A stretch of DNA of 64,000 bases from Clostridium sp. (lineage in GTDB: Bacteria > Bacillota > Clostridia > Lachnospirales > Lachnospiraceae): positions 124,001 to 188,000 of the forward strand of contig JAISOV010000024.1 in assembly GCA_031275405.1 (NCBI GenBank), read 5' to 3'. The position numbers and the translations under genes were made by a program. Under the pieces are notes generated by a model, which made no database searches, had not been told where the DNA came from, and saw only the letters and a program-made list of their open reading frames with translations. This document shows, piece after piece, positions 57,640 to 64,000 of the stretch. How positions within the stretch are numbered: the stretch's first letter is position 1; every line of letters begins with the position of its first letter.

Positions 57640-57906
57640 CCATTCCGCATAGATTGCGTTACTAATTGGCAGAAATATCCTGTAAACTGATTTCATACGC
57701 ATTTTGCACAAAACCATGAGAACAGTGGGCGTACATATCACTCATGAAGCTTTGCCCAATGTGATCATCTGTCCTTGCTGAATACGTTCAGCTGATCCTG
57801 CTGGACAGTAACTGATGCCGACCCAATCGCCCATCACAGATTTCCAGTCATGTGAAGGTTGCTTGCCATTTCAAAATGGTCGTTTCAAGATTCCAGAAGA
57901 AATCAT
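57640..57906. other. AT-rich intergenic DNA upstream of the acyltransferase gene
   Basis: No supported gene. A weak palindrome (CCATTT-C-AAAATGG) lies at about 57866-57879. The frame from ATG 57741 through the repeat array is open, but its upstream part has no ribosome site. Confidence 0.5.
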
Positions 57907-57939
57907 CCGGCGGCTTCCGGATCAGCCGGAAGCCGCCGG
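57893..57939 (-). terminator. terminator-like hairpin after rplA
   Basis: A perfect 14-bp stem (CCGGCGGCTTCCGG) with a 5-base loop, followed on the minus strand by ATGATTTCTTCT, a weak U-rich tract. It likely ends the rpmG-secE-nusG-rplK-rplA transcript before the inserted acyltransferase gene. Confidence 0.6.
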
Positions 57940-57968
57940 CACTGCCTTCTCTCCTGCCGGCATCCCGC

Positions 57969-58658
57969 CTAGAATTTCGCCACGCTCACCTTCACGCCGG
58001 GACCCATGGTGCTGGCAAGGGTAACGCTCCTTAAATACTGCCCTTTCACCGCGCTGGGCTTTGCTTTCACGATGGCATCCATCAACGCTTTGAAGTTCTC
58101 CTGCAGCTTTTCGTCCGTAAAAGACACCTTTCCGATGGGAACATGCACGACGTTCGTTTTATCCAGCCTGTATTCGATTTTACCTGCCTTGATGTCCTTG
58201 ATAGCTTTGGCCACGTCCATGGTCACGGTTCCCGCTTTCGGGTTGGGCATCAGCCCTTTCGGCCCAAGCGTCTTTCCCAGGCGCCCTACCACGCCCATCA
58301 TGTCCGGCGTGGCTACCACCACGTCAAAATCCAGCCAGCCGTCTTTCTGGATCTTAGGGATCAGCTCGTCGCCGCCCACATAATCCGCTCCCGCCGTTTC
58401 CGCTTCGTTCACTTTATCGCCCTTCGCGAACACCAGCACCCTGATTTTCCTGCCGGTCCCGTTCGGCAGGATGACCGCGCCCCGGATCTGCTGCTCCGCA
58501 TGGCGGCCGTCGCAGCCGGTCTTGATATGCACTTCAAGGGTTTCGTCGAATTTCGCTACTGCGGTCTTTTTCGCCAGGGCAATCGCTTCCGCCGGCTCGT
58601 ACTGTACGCTCCGGTCTACCAGTTTCGCCGTTTCTATATATTTTTTGCCACGTTTCAT
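57969..58658 (-). CDS. rplA: ribosomal protein L1
   Basis: 229 residues. [49 protein letters not shown] and [11 protein letters not shown]-like [11 protein letters not shown] are standard. It binds 23S rRNA at the L1 stalk. It is last of the run starting with rpmG, 50 bases after rplK. Confidence 0.98.
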   Translation of the reverse strand: MKRGKKYIETAKLVDRSVQYEPAEAIALAKKTAVAKFDETLEVHIKTGCDGRHAEQQIRGAVILPNGTGRKIRVLVFAKGDKVNEAETAGADYVGGDELIPKIQKDGWLDFDVVVATPDMMGVVGRLGKTLGPKGLMPNPKAGTVTMDVAKAIKDIKAGKIEYRLDKTNVVHVPIGKVSFTDEKLQENFKALMDAIVKAKPSAVKGQYLRSVTLASTMGPGVKVSVAKF

Positions 58659-58709
58659 CCAAACTTTCCTCCTGGTTTCACGATAAGGGTCTCTTATCTC
58701 CCAATTTTC

Positions 58710-59132
58710 TTATTCCACAACGATCCCCATGCTCCTTGCCGTACCGCAGATCATGCTGACCGCCGCCTCTATGCTTCCCGCGTTCAGATCCGGCATTTTG
58801 ATCTCGGCGATCTCACGCACTTTTTCCCTGGAGATCGTGGCGACTTTGGTCTTGTTGGGCACCGCGGAACCGGACTTGATGTTGCAGGCCTTTTTCAGCA
58901 GGATCGCCGCAGGCGGAGTCTTCGTAATGAAAGTGAAGCTCCTGTCCGCATACACGGTGATGACCACCGGGATGATCAGATCGCCTTTGTCGGCTGTCCT
59001 GGCATTGAACTGCTTGGTAAACTCCATGATGTTCACGCCGTGCTGCCCCAGCGCAGGCCCGACCGGGGGAGCCGGGGTCGCTTTTCCCGCAGGGATCTGC
59101 AGTTTGATATAACCTGTTACTTTTTTTGCCAT
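58710..59132 (-). CDS. rplK: ribosomal protein L11
   Basis: 140 residues from ATG 59132 ([18 protein letters not shown]) behind [24 protein letters not shown] is the rRNA- and thiostrepton-region motif. A longer open frame to 59192 is ruled out by the ribosome site. The 220-base gap to nusG shows nothing notable. Confidence 0.98.
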   Translation of the reverse strand: MAKKVTGYIKLQIPAGKATPAPPVGPALGQHGVNIMEFTKQFNARTADKGDLIIPVVITVYADRSFTFITKTPPAAILLKKACNIKSGSAVPNKTKVATISREKVREIAEIKMPDLNAGSIEAAVSMICGTARSMGIVVE

Positions 59133-59354
59133 AATGGCACCTCCTTCATGTGGTGATTCGGCGCAGATGGTTTTGACTCCATCTGCTCCCACAGGGCAGC
59201 CACTGCCCTTTTTCTGTTACCTTTGCCCAAGAGTGCTTGGCCGGAAACCAGGACCCCGCTTTACGGCGGCTTGGTTCCCTATATTTTCATCCCGGCACAG
59301 CATAAGCCGGAAGAAAATACCGGATCCTGAAACACACGGAACACAGCACTTTCC

Positions 59355-59879
59355 CTAGAACTTCGTGACTTCCGCAAAGCTGATTTCCACGGGGGTTTCC
59401 CGTCCGAACAGCTCCACATTGATGGTCGCCGTCTGTTTGCTGAAGTCCAGTTTCTGCACGATACCTATCGTATCTTTCCACACCCCCGCCACAACGGCGA
59501 TACTGTCGCCCTCCGCAAAATCAATGGACAGATTCTGTGTCTTGATCCCCAGAGGCTTCACCTCCGCTTCCGTAAGCGGCACGGGCTTGCTCCCCGGGCC
59601 TACGAAGCCGGTCACTCCTCTGGTGTTGCGGACCACGTACCAGGTATCGTCATTCATTTCCATATTGATCAGGACATATCCCGGAAACATTTTCTTCTGG
59701 ACGGTCTTCTTGACGCCGTTCTTGATCTCGATCACATCCTGCATAGGAACCCGGACTTCCCGTATCTGCTCCGCAAGATACTTATTGTTCTCTATGGTCT
59801 TTTCGATGTTGACTTTGACCTTGTTTTCATAGCCGGAGTACGTATGCACCACATACCATTTTGCTTCTGTCTCTGCCAT
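59355..59879 (-). CDS. nusG: transcription termination/antitermination factor NusG
   Basis: 174 residues. The N-terminal NGN domain starts KWYVVHTYSGYENKVK and holds FPGYVLINMEMNDDTWYVVR. The C-terminal KOW domain has GDSIAVVAGVWKDTIGIVQ and ends in VELFGRETPVEISFAEV. Normal length. It follows secE by 15 bases. Confidence 0.98.
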   Translation of the reverse strand: MAETEAKWYVVHTYSGYENKVKVNIEKTIENNKYLAEQIREVRVPMQDVIEIKNGVKKTVQKKMFPGYVLINMEMNDDTWYVVRNTRGVTGFVGPGSKPVPLTEAEVKPLGIKTQNLSIDFAEGDSIAVVAGVWKDTIGIVQKLDFSKQTATINVELFGRETPVEISFAEVTKF

Positions 59880-59894
59880 ACAGTCCCCCCTTGC

Positions 59895-60098
59895 CTAAAT
59901 AGAAGTCAGGAAATTCACACCCAGCTGGATGATGTAGTCCAGCACGGCAATGACAAACCCAAGCACGACGGATACCAGCACGACCGCCAAGGACTGCTTC
60001 AGGACGGACTGCCTGTCAGGCCATGAAACTTTCTTATATTCTGTTTTCACCCCGGTAAAAAAACTCAGACGGGTCTCCTTTTCCGTGGGACTTCCCAT
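59895..60098 (-). CDS. secE: protein translocase subunit SecE
   Basis: 67 residues with one C-terminal span. The conserved amphipathic part FFTGVKTEYKKVSWPDRQS precedes AVVLVSVVLGFVIAVLDYII. It clamps SecY in the membrane. The position between rpmG and nusG is standard. Confidence 0.96.
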   Translation of the reverse strand: MGSPTEKETRLSFFTGVKTEYKKVSWPDRQSVLKQSLAVVLVSVVLGFVIAVLDYIIQLGVNFLTSI

Positions 60099-60139
60099 AG
60101 CTGCCTCCCATTCTCCGCGCCGTACGCGCCCGTACCGCT

Positions 60140-60289
60140 TTACTTGGTTTCCTTGTGGGGCGTATGCTTCCTGCAGAACCTGCAGTATTTGTTCATTTCC
60201 ATCCTTTCGGGATGAGTCTTCTTGTCTTTACTGGTACTATAGTTACGCTGTTTGCATTCCGTACATGCCAATGTGATTCTCGTACGCAT
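60140..60289 (-). CDS. rpmG: ribosomal protein L33
   Basis: 49 residues from ATG 60289 ([18 protein letters not shown]) behind GGAGGG. The two Cys pairs CTEC and CRFC mark the zinc-binding form. Upstream in-frame codons overlap the promoter and are not translated. First gene of the rpmG-secE-nusG-rplK-rplA run. Confidence 0.97.
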   Translation of the reverse strand: MRTRITLACTECKQRNYSTSKDKKTHPERMEMNKYCRFCRKHTPHKETK

Positions 60290-60359
60290 TTTTCCCTCCA
60301 TTCTGCCGCCGACCGGTTTTTCCCATAAAAAAAAGAGCCGGCCCGTATCTCTTTGTCTT

Positions 60360-60388
60360 ACTATAACATGGTCTGTCCGCAGTGTCAA
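60360..60388 (-). promoter_or_regulatory. promoter for rpmG-secE-nusG-rplKA
   Basis: On the minus strand TTGACA, 17 bases, TATAGT. Nothing but this promoter separates the operon from the decayed protease gene to its right. Confidence 0.8.
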
Positions 60389-60399
60389 GGGGAGTTTTG

Positions 60400-61122
60400 G
60401 GATTTTTGTATTGACTTTGTACGTTTGTCAATGATGTGGCCCATTCAGAGGTCGACGCCGCGCTTGTCCCAAAATTGCCTGTATGAAGACGGCTAGATAT
60501 TGTTACCATACCGTAATCATAATCCAAATCTTCATTTTGGACCTAGCCATTTACAGACACTGCATGAGAGGTGGCGGAGGAAGAAAAAGTCGAATTTATA
60601 CCTCCTGGTTTTACCGTAATAGAAGTTGCCCGTCCGTGGTCTTGGTCATACACAACGTGTCCGGCAGTTAGTATGGAAGCCGCACTGATGAAAGCACCGC
60701 TTCCCATTGCCGTAGTATGATCCGAAGATGTTATCTGCAAGTAAGCGATAGCACAATAGGGATAAGCGTTTACGTTGGTCATTTGCGACCTATTGTCCGT
60801 GCGTGCCTATCATGATCCGAGGCGTAACTACGTTAGCAGGAGGCGGAGCAACTTCAAGCCCTGCCGGAATGAACGGAGCCGTTCCAACAGAACCCGCTCC
60901 GTATGTTTGCGCGTTTTCTGTAACTGTTATGTACCCATTTATCATATTTCGTGAAATACTTGCTGCTGCGCTTACATGTTCCAAAGCAACGATTGTTTCA
61001 CCGTCAAACTCGTCCCACGGATTATCATTCGGTATTGCATTCGAATCATCTACGATATATGATTCGTTACCTGTGGTAAAGTGATTACCACACGCAAGAT
61101 ATAAACTATGAAACCCTGCCAA
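60400..61122 (-). pseudogene. decayed V8-like serine protease gene
   Basis: A trypsin-fold protease split by two lesions. The N-terminal part (from 61122) ends in TPRIMIGTHGQ with a stop at 60790. The next frame continues MTNVNAYPYCAIAYLQI, GSGAFISAASILTAGHVVYD (catalytic His) and stops at TAG 60543. The same frame goes on with NEDLDYDYGMVTISS (catalytic Asp). The Ser-containing end is missing where the rpmG promoter begins. So it carries a frameshift near 60785, a nonsense codon and a 3' truncation. Family identity is inferred from the His and Asp motifs, as in glutamyl endopeptidases. Confidence 0.7.
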
Positions 61123-61285
61123 AATCAGGCATTCCCCTGTAGCGCTCTACAATGCCCGTAGCGCGTTTTGCGTCGCGGGTAGAGAAAATTGCCAAGACCC
61201 CAAACGCGGCGCACAGGGGCAAACGAGACGCTATGCGGGGCATTGTGGTGCATAAGACAATAGCGTCGTTTTGCGCGACGGTATT
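61123..61285. other. intergenic DNA next to the MNT gene
   Basis: No gene recognised. It is made of short imperfect repeats around TAGCGC / GCGCTA words and may be an edge of a former mobile segment. Confidence 0.35.
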
Positions 61286-61600
61286 TTACGCCGCTCTGTA
61301 AATGACTTCCCCTGTCTTGATAACGTGTTCCACAAAACCGCTTTTGTCCTCTGATTCGTCCAGTAAATGCGGTTCAATGTCAAGACTTATGTTCCACGAA
61401 AGACCACAGAGCATTGACGCAGTTTCGAGCCAATTACCGCTAAAACCATTCACAACAACCGCAATATCTATATCGCTCCATTCGTGCGGGTTTCCGTTCA
61501 CATACGAGCCGAAAAGGATAACCGCGTTAGGTGCTAATACCTTGCGTACTTCCTCCGCATATCGGGCGGCTATCTCTCTAACCGTTGCCTTATCCAACAT
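61286..61600 (-). CDS. minimal nucleotidyltransferase (MNT, MntA-like antitoxin)
   Basis: A 104-residue nucleotidyltransferase. GSYVNGNPHEWSDIDIAVV is the GSx10DxD active-site motif. In HEPN/MNT modules the MNT protein AMPylates or otherwise neutralises the HEPN ribonuclease. The gene is intact, and the reconstructed HEPN 3' end overlaps its start by about 30 bases. All visible catalytic residues are retained although the HEPN partner is broken. Confidence 0.85.
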   Translation of the reverse strand: MLDKATVREIAARYAEEVRKVLAPNAVILFGSYVNGNPHEWSDIDIAVVVNGFSGNWLETASMLCGLSWNISLDIEPHLLDESEDKSGFVEHVIKTGEVIYRAA

Positions 61601-61957
61601 AAAAATCCCTCCGTTTCGCTCAAAAGCTGTTTGCAGTATTCATTTGTGAGTGTTGCCGCTATCCGCTCTTTGTATTCAGGATAACGCGCTTCGATTTGGA
61701 GCGGGATTAGTCATTAACTCTTTGTGTTCGTCTGATATTTCATTCCACACCTCCCCGCGCACCGCCAATTTTGACAAGTCATGAATTTTAGGCGGTATTT
61801 CGTCCGTAGTGCTTGCAATAGCAGCTTTTCATGCCTTTTCCGCTATCATATGGCAGAAATAGCCCATATGCAAAAGCCTTTGCGCAGATAATAAAGCCTT
61901 TGCGGTCAATAAATCATCGTCGCATAGCTCTAACCAGTAAGCAACCCTGCTTTGCAT
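61570..61957 (-). pseudogene. broken HEPN-domain toxin gene
   Basis: From ATG 61957 it reads MQSRVAYWLELCDDDLLTAK and HMGYFCHMIAEKA, a clear HEPN start, then TGA at 61829. The same frame resumes KAAIASTTDEIPPKIHDLSK up to KELMTN, and the next part continues in another frame as PLQIEARYPEYKERIAATLT and ends near 61570 (ETEGFLCWIRQ) with a further frame change. So there is one nonsense codon and at least one frameshift. A ribosome site (GAGGG) is still present. It follows the XRE gene by two bases. Confidence 0.8.
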
Positions 61958-61959
61958 AA

Positions 61960-62271
61960 TCAGCCCTCGCTTTCGGCAGCTTTCCCAACGGGAAGCGGCT
62001 TGTTTTCGTCCTGCCGTATGTCCGACGCGTCGGATATAAAAAACAAATCGCCGGGGGTACAATCAAGCGCGGCACAAATAGCCGTAACTGTGATTGTATC
62101 AATGCGCGTTGCGGTGTTGTTATATAGCGCACTGACGCTATTTCGTCTTAAATTTGTTTCAGCGCACAACTCCGCTATACGCATGTTGTCTTTTTCTCCC
62201 ATGATTTTTCTAAGGCAACAGTTGAAAACCTTGCCGCGTGTGTTTACGGGTGTTTCCCTGATTGATGGCAT
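61960..62271 (-). CDS. XRE-family (Cro/CI-type) transcriptional regulator
   Basis: A 103-residue helix-turn-helix protein. LRKIMGEKDNMRIAELCAET followed by NLRRNSVSALYNNTATRID is the DNA-binding fold, and TVTAICAALDCTPGDLFF is the usual Cro-like end. ATG 62271 is preferred, with GGGAGG about 9 bases upstream; ATG 62280 is too close to it. It is the first gene of an XRE-HEPN-MNT run and probably represses its own promoter at the palindrome in 62304-62316. Confidence 0.85.
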   Translation of the reverse strand: MPSIRETPVNTRGKVFNCCLRKIMGEKDNMRIAELCAETNLRRNSVSALYNNTATRIDTITVTAICAALDCTPGDLFFISDASDIRQDENKPLPVGKAAESEG

Positions 62272-62294
62272 TGGAATCATACCTCCCTGTTTTC

Positions 62295-62323
62295 ATTATA
62301 TCACTTGATAATCAAGAAGTCGA
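62295..62323 (-). promoter_or_regulatory. promoter of the XRE-HEPN-MNT run with palindromic operator
   Basis: On the minus strand TCGACT, 17 bases, a perfect TATAAT. The spacer contains the 13-base palindrome CTTGATAATCAAG (62304-62316), a likely autoregulatory operator for the XRE protein. Confidence 0.65.
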
Positions 62324-62353
62324 ATATTTTTTTAATATTTTTGAATAAAACGC

Positions 62354-62382
62354 TTGACATCTTAATACGGAAATTCTCATAA
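62354..62382 (+). promoter_or_regulatory. divergent promoter toward the PIN remnant
   Basis: TTGACA, 17 bases, TCATAA. It points at the PIN-domain remnant and lies back to back with the XRE promoter. Confidence 0.5.
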
Positions 62383-62476
62383 AATTTTCACAGTCCGCAA
62401 AAGATGATGGGAAGCCCTGGCGTCAGTCTGCCGGGATCCGTTCCTTCCGGCCGGAATCCGCGCCGCGCTAAGACGT

Positions 62477-62650
62477 ATGCGTATGCTCCTAAGCGAGCCA
62501 GATATGCTGGTTGCCGCCCCTGCCAATCCGGAGAATCGTATTCTCGTAACAAATAACACACGCGAATTCGGACGGGCTTATTTCCATAGCTGGCCCAGCT
62601 GCTCCGCCTGTGCTTTTCTTTCCGGCTCAGCAGTCAATTTAGTCTTCTGC
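62477..62650 (+). pseudogene. remnant of a PIN-domain (VapC-like) toxin
   Basis: A short stretch DMLVAAPANPENRILVTNNTREFGR matches the C-terminal half of VapC PIN domains by its key words D.L.AA and LVTNNTREF, which hold two of the metal-binding acids. The N-terminal acid motif and the end are missing. The GC-rich DNA before it (62400-62476) does not code for the rest. Confidence 0.5.
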
Positions 62651-63959
62651 GTTTCATTTCTTCATAAATGCCTTGCTGCACAGCCGCTTTACCGTTAAAA
62701 ACGTAATGCAGTTCAGTAAAAAGATCAATCAGCCTAATATCACATCTGTCTTTTTCACGGTTATGCTCCACCTTTTTTGCACGAACAAACTCCAGGTTAC
62801 AAAATTTCAGCCCATAGAAAATAAAATAATAGTTGTCATTTTCTACGATACTTTCACTATCCACTCCCTCAAAAATGGCATCCACTAAATCATCCCGAAA
62901 CTCAACAATATCTGAAGCCCGACTTACATCAGACAGCCGACTTACATCAGACAGCCGACTTATAAAGTCAATATCTTTTACTTCTCTGATTCCCAGAACT
63001 TCCATAACCGCGCTATTCACGATGCAGACATTTTCAGTTGAAACGCCATGCTCTCTCAGCAGAACCTTATACTTGTTCAGCAGCTCAATAAACCGTTTGG
63101 TATATTGCGGCTTGAATCTGTACGATAAATATTTCAGATTATTCGGACTCAAAATGACTCTTTTCAGATGCATGAGTTCTTCATCATTGTCAGTACAGTG
63201 TATTTGTAACGCAGTCTCCCCAAAATCAGCGGAAGTTGCATCTCGTATACGGTTTTTCAGTTCGCGCAATTTTCCATATAATGTTATGCCTCCGTTCTTT
63301 CCGTCTGCTAAAACAAGAACACGAATTTTAAGCGGTGCAAGTTTGAGCAAATCTATTTTTGCGGTAATATGTGCATCGGTATACCCAAACCGATAAAAAT
63401 AAATATCATTTACAAGTTGTTCAAAAGCAAGGTAATTTGTTTCAAAGTCCAGATCGACAAATCCAACGATTGTTCCCTGCTTGCCAAGTTGACTCTGCAT
63501 AAATTCCCATAGGTGAAACGACGGACCCCATAAAACACAAATAGAACACTGTCCTTGATATAAATCAACAAAGGCCCTAAGAATTCTGAGTTTGTCATCT
63601 GTTGTGAATCCGTTTTCACAATACCAGCTCCAGTCTTTTATCTTAGATAGTTTCAGCCCTGGATAACGCTTGACCCAAAGCGGCGTATCCGCTTCTATAC
63701 ACGCAGCAATACGATGTGTCCCGTTCAGCGGCAAATTTTCTTCGTTTATGGGGACGGGATTATTCTGAAAAAAACCATTTGTCTTTATGCTGTCCATGAT
63801 TTCTTTTGCCAAAGAGAGATATTCATGGATGCCATCTTTTATGACGTTACCGCTTGCAGAAATATTTTCTTTTCCGCCCGTCCAGGCAAGAATATGACGT
63901 GCATAGAGCGAAACCACCTCTGGATTTTCAATACCGTGTGAAATATCCCTCAAAAGCAA
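62634..63959 (-). CDS. protein with ParB-like N-terminal fold, unknown function (5' end uncertain)
   Basis: At least 441 residues. NEENLPLNGTHRIAACIEAD near residues 75-95 is the ParB/sulfiredoxin-like motif (NG-x-HR-x-AA). The C-terminal third has VNSAVMEVLGIREVKDIDFI, which resembles a nucleotidyltransferase core with D-x-D. This pairing would suit an enzyme acting in surface polysaccharide or nucleotide transfer, but no function can be named. The start given is TTG 63959. The frame stays open upstream (KYLL, RLDIGIKYLL) to a stop at 63996, so the real start may be non-standard or altered. An 18-bp repeat (62915-62965) codes RLSDVS twice. Confidence 0.55.
   Translation of the reverse strand: MLLRDISHGIENPEVVSLYARHILAWTGGKENISASGNVIKDGIHEYLSLAKEIMDSIKTNGFFQNNPVPINEENLPLNGTHRIAACIEADTPLWVKRYPGLKLSKIKDWSWYCENGFTTDDKLRILRAFVDLYQGQCSICVLWGPSFHLWEFMQSQLGKQGTIVGFVDLDFETNYLAFEQLVNDIYFYRFGYTDAHITAKIDLLKLAPLKIRVLVLADGKNGGITLYGKLRELKNRIRDATSADFGETALQIHCTDNDEELMHLKRVILSPNNLKYLSYRFKPQYTKRFIELLNKYKVLLREHGVSTENVCIVNSAVMEVLGIREVKDIDFISRLSDVSRLSDVSRASDIVEFRDDLVDAIFEGVDSESIVENDNYYFIFYGLKFCNLEFVRAKKVEHNREKDRCDIRLIDLFTELHYVFNGKAAVQQGIYEEMKRRRLN
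62915..62965 (-). repeat. 18-bp in-frame repeat in the ParB-like gene
   Basis: About 2.7 copies of a unit coding SRLSDV. The repeat is in frame, so unit loss or gain would not break the gene. Confidence 0.75.
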
Positions 63960-64000
63960 ATACTTAATGCCAATATCCAGTCTGTTCGGAGAAATTAAAT

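Overview
The window looks like a chromosomal segment of a GC-rich anaerobic Clostridia, most likely Lachnospiraceae. This inference rests on the rpmG-secE-nusG-rplKA / rplJL / rpoBC order with an L10-leader attenuator, a stand-alone PurO-type IMP cyclohydrolase beside a stand-alone AICAR transformylase, a GerMN lipoprotein behind a two-component system, DUF1653 and DUF6020 proteins, and strong sigma-A promoters with 17-base spacers. No rRNA, tRNA, CRISPR array or intact transposon was seen. Most genes are on the minus strand, so transcription mainly runs right to left.

Layout from left to right. Positions 1-11.4 kb are an envelope region: partial rfbB, a membrane-anchored GH25 lysozyme with an acidic repeat tail, an SGNH hydrolase, and three polytopic GT-C-like or DUF6020 proteins. 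One of these is broken by a 16-base G tract. Positions 11.4-17 kb hold proC, a guaB-purO-AICARFT purine operon and an unknown membrane protein. Positions 17-24 kb hold a sugar ABC importer (permeases and binding protein, no ATPase) with two divergent LacI regulators. Positions 24-30 kb hold a sulfate importer (sbp-cysT-cysW-cysA) with an AprA/AprB-like APS reductase. Positions 30-39 kb hold holA, DUF1653, comEC and a plus-strand ABC exporter cassette lying between comEC and holA. Positions 39-44 kb hold GerMN, a sensor kinase and response regulator, an Rpn-family nuclease and comEA. Positions 44-60 kb hold a GH39 enzyme, rfbD, rpoC, rpoB and the ribosomal and transcription genes. Positions 60.4-64 kb are more AT-rich accessory DNA with decayed genes: a serine protease, a HEPN toxin, a PIN remnant, an intact MNT antitoxin, an XRE regulator and a ParB-like fold protein.

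The most interesting signal is a pair of simple-sequence-repeat switches in envelope genes. The first is a G16 tract inside a GT-C-like membrane glycosyltransferase gene, which would be in frame with 14 or 17 Gs. The second is nine copies of a 5-bp repeat at the 5' end of a membrane acyltransferase gene inserted between rplA and rplJ, which would be in frame with 7 or 10 copies. Both read as out of frame here. Together they suggest slipped-strand phase variation of surface glycan synthesis and acylation, which is well known in Proteobacteria but unusual for gut Clostridia. A structured leader with repeated hairpins in front of the neighbouring DUF6020 gene adds to the case that this locus is under unusual control.

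Other points are an orphan plus-strand promoter overlapping a perfect 20-bp palindrome with no gene behind it, a HEPN/MNT module whose toxin is dead while the antitoxin is intact, and a PurH function split into two proteins. Everything is read by eye: functions rest on recognised motifs, and promoters on matches to -35/-10 consensus with spacing.
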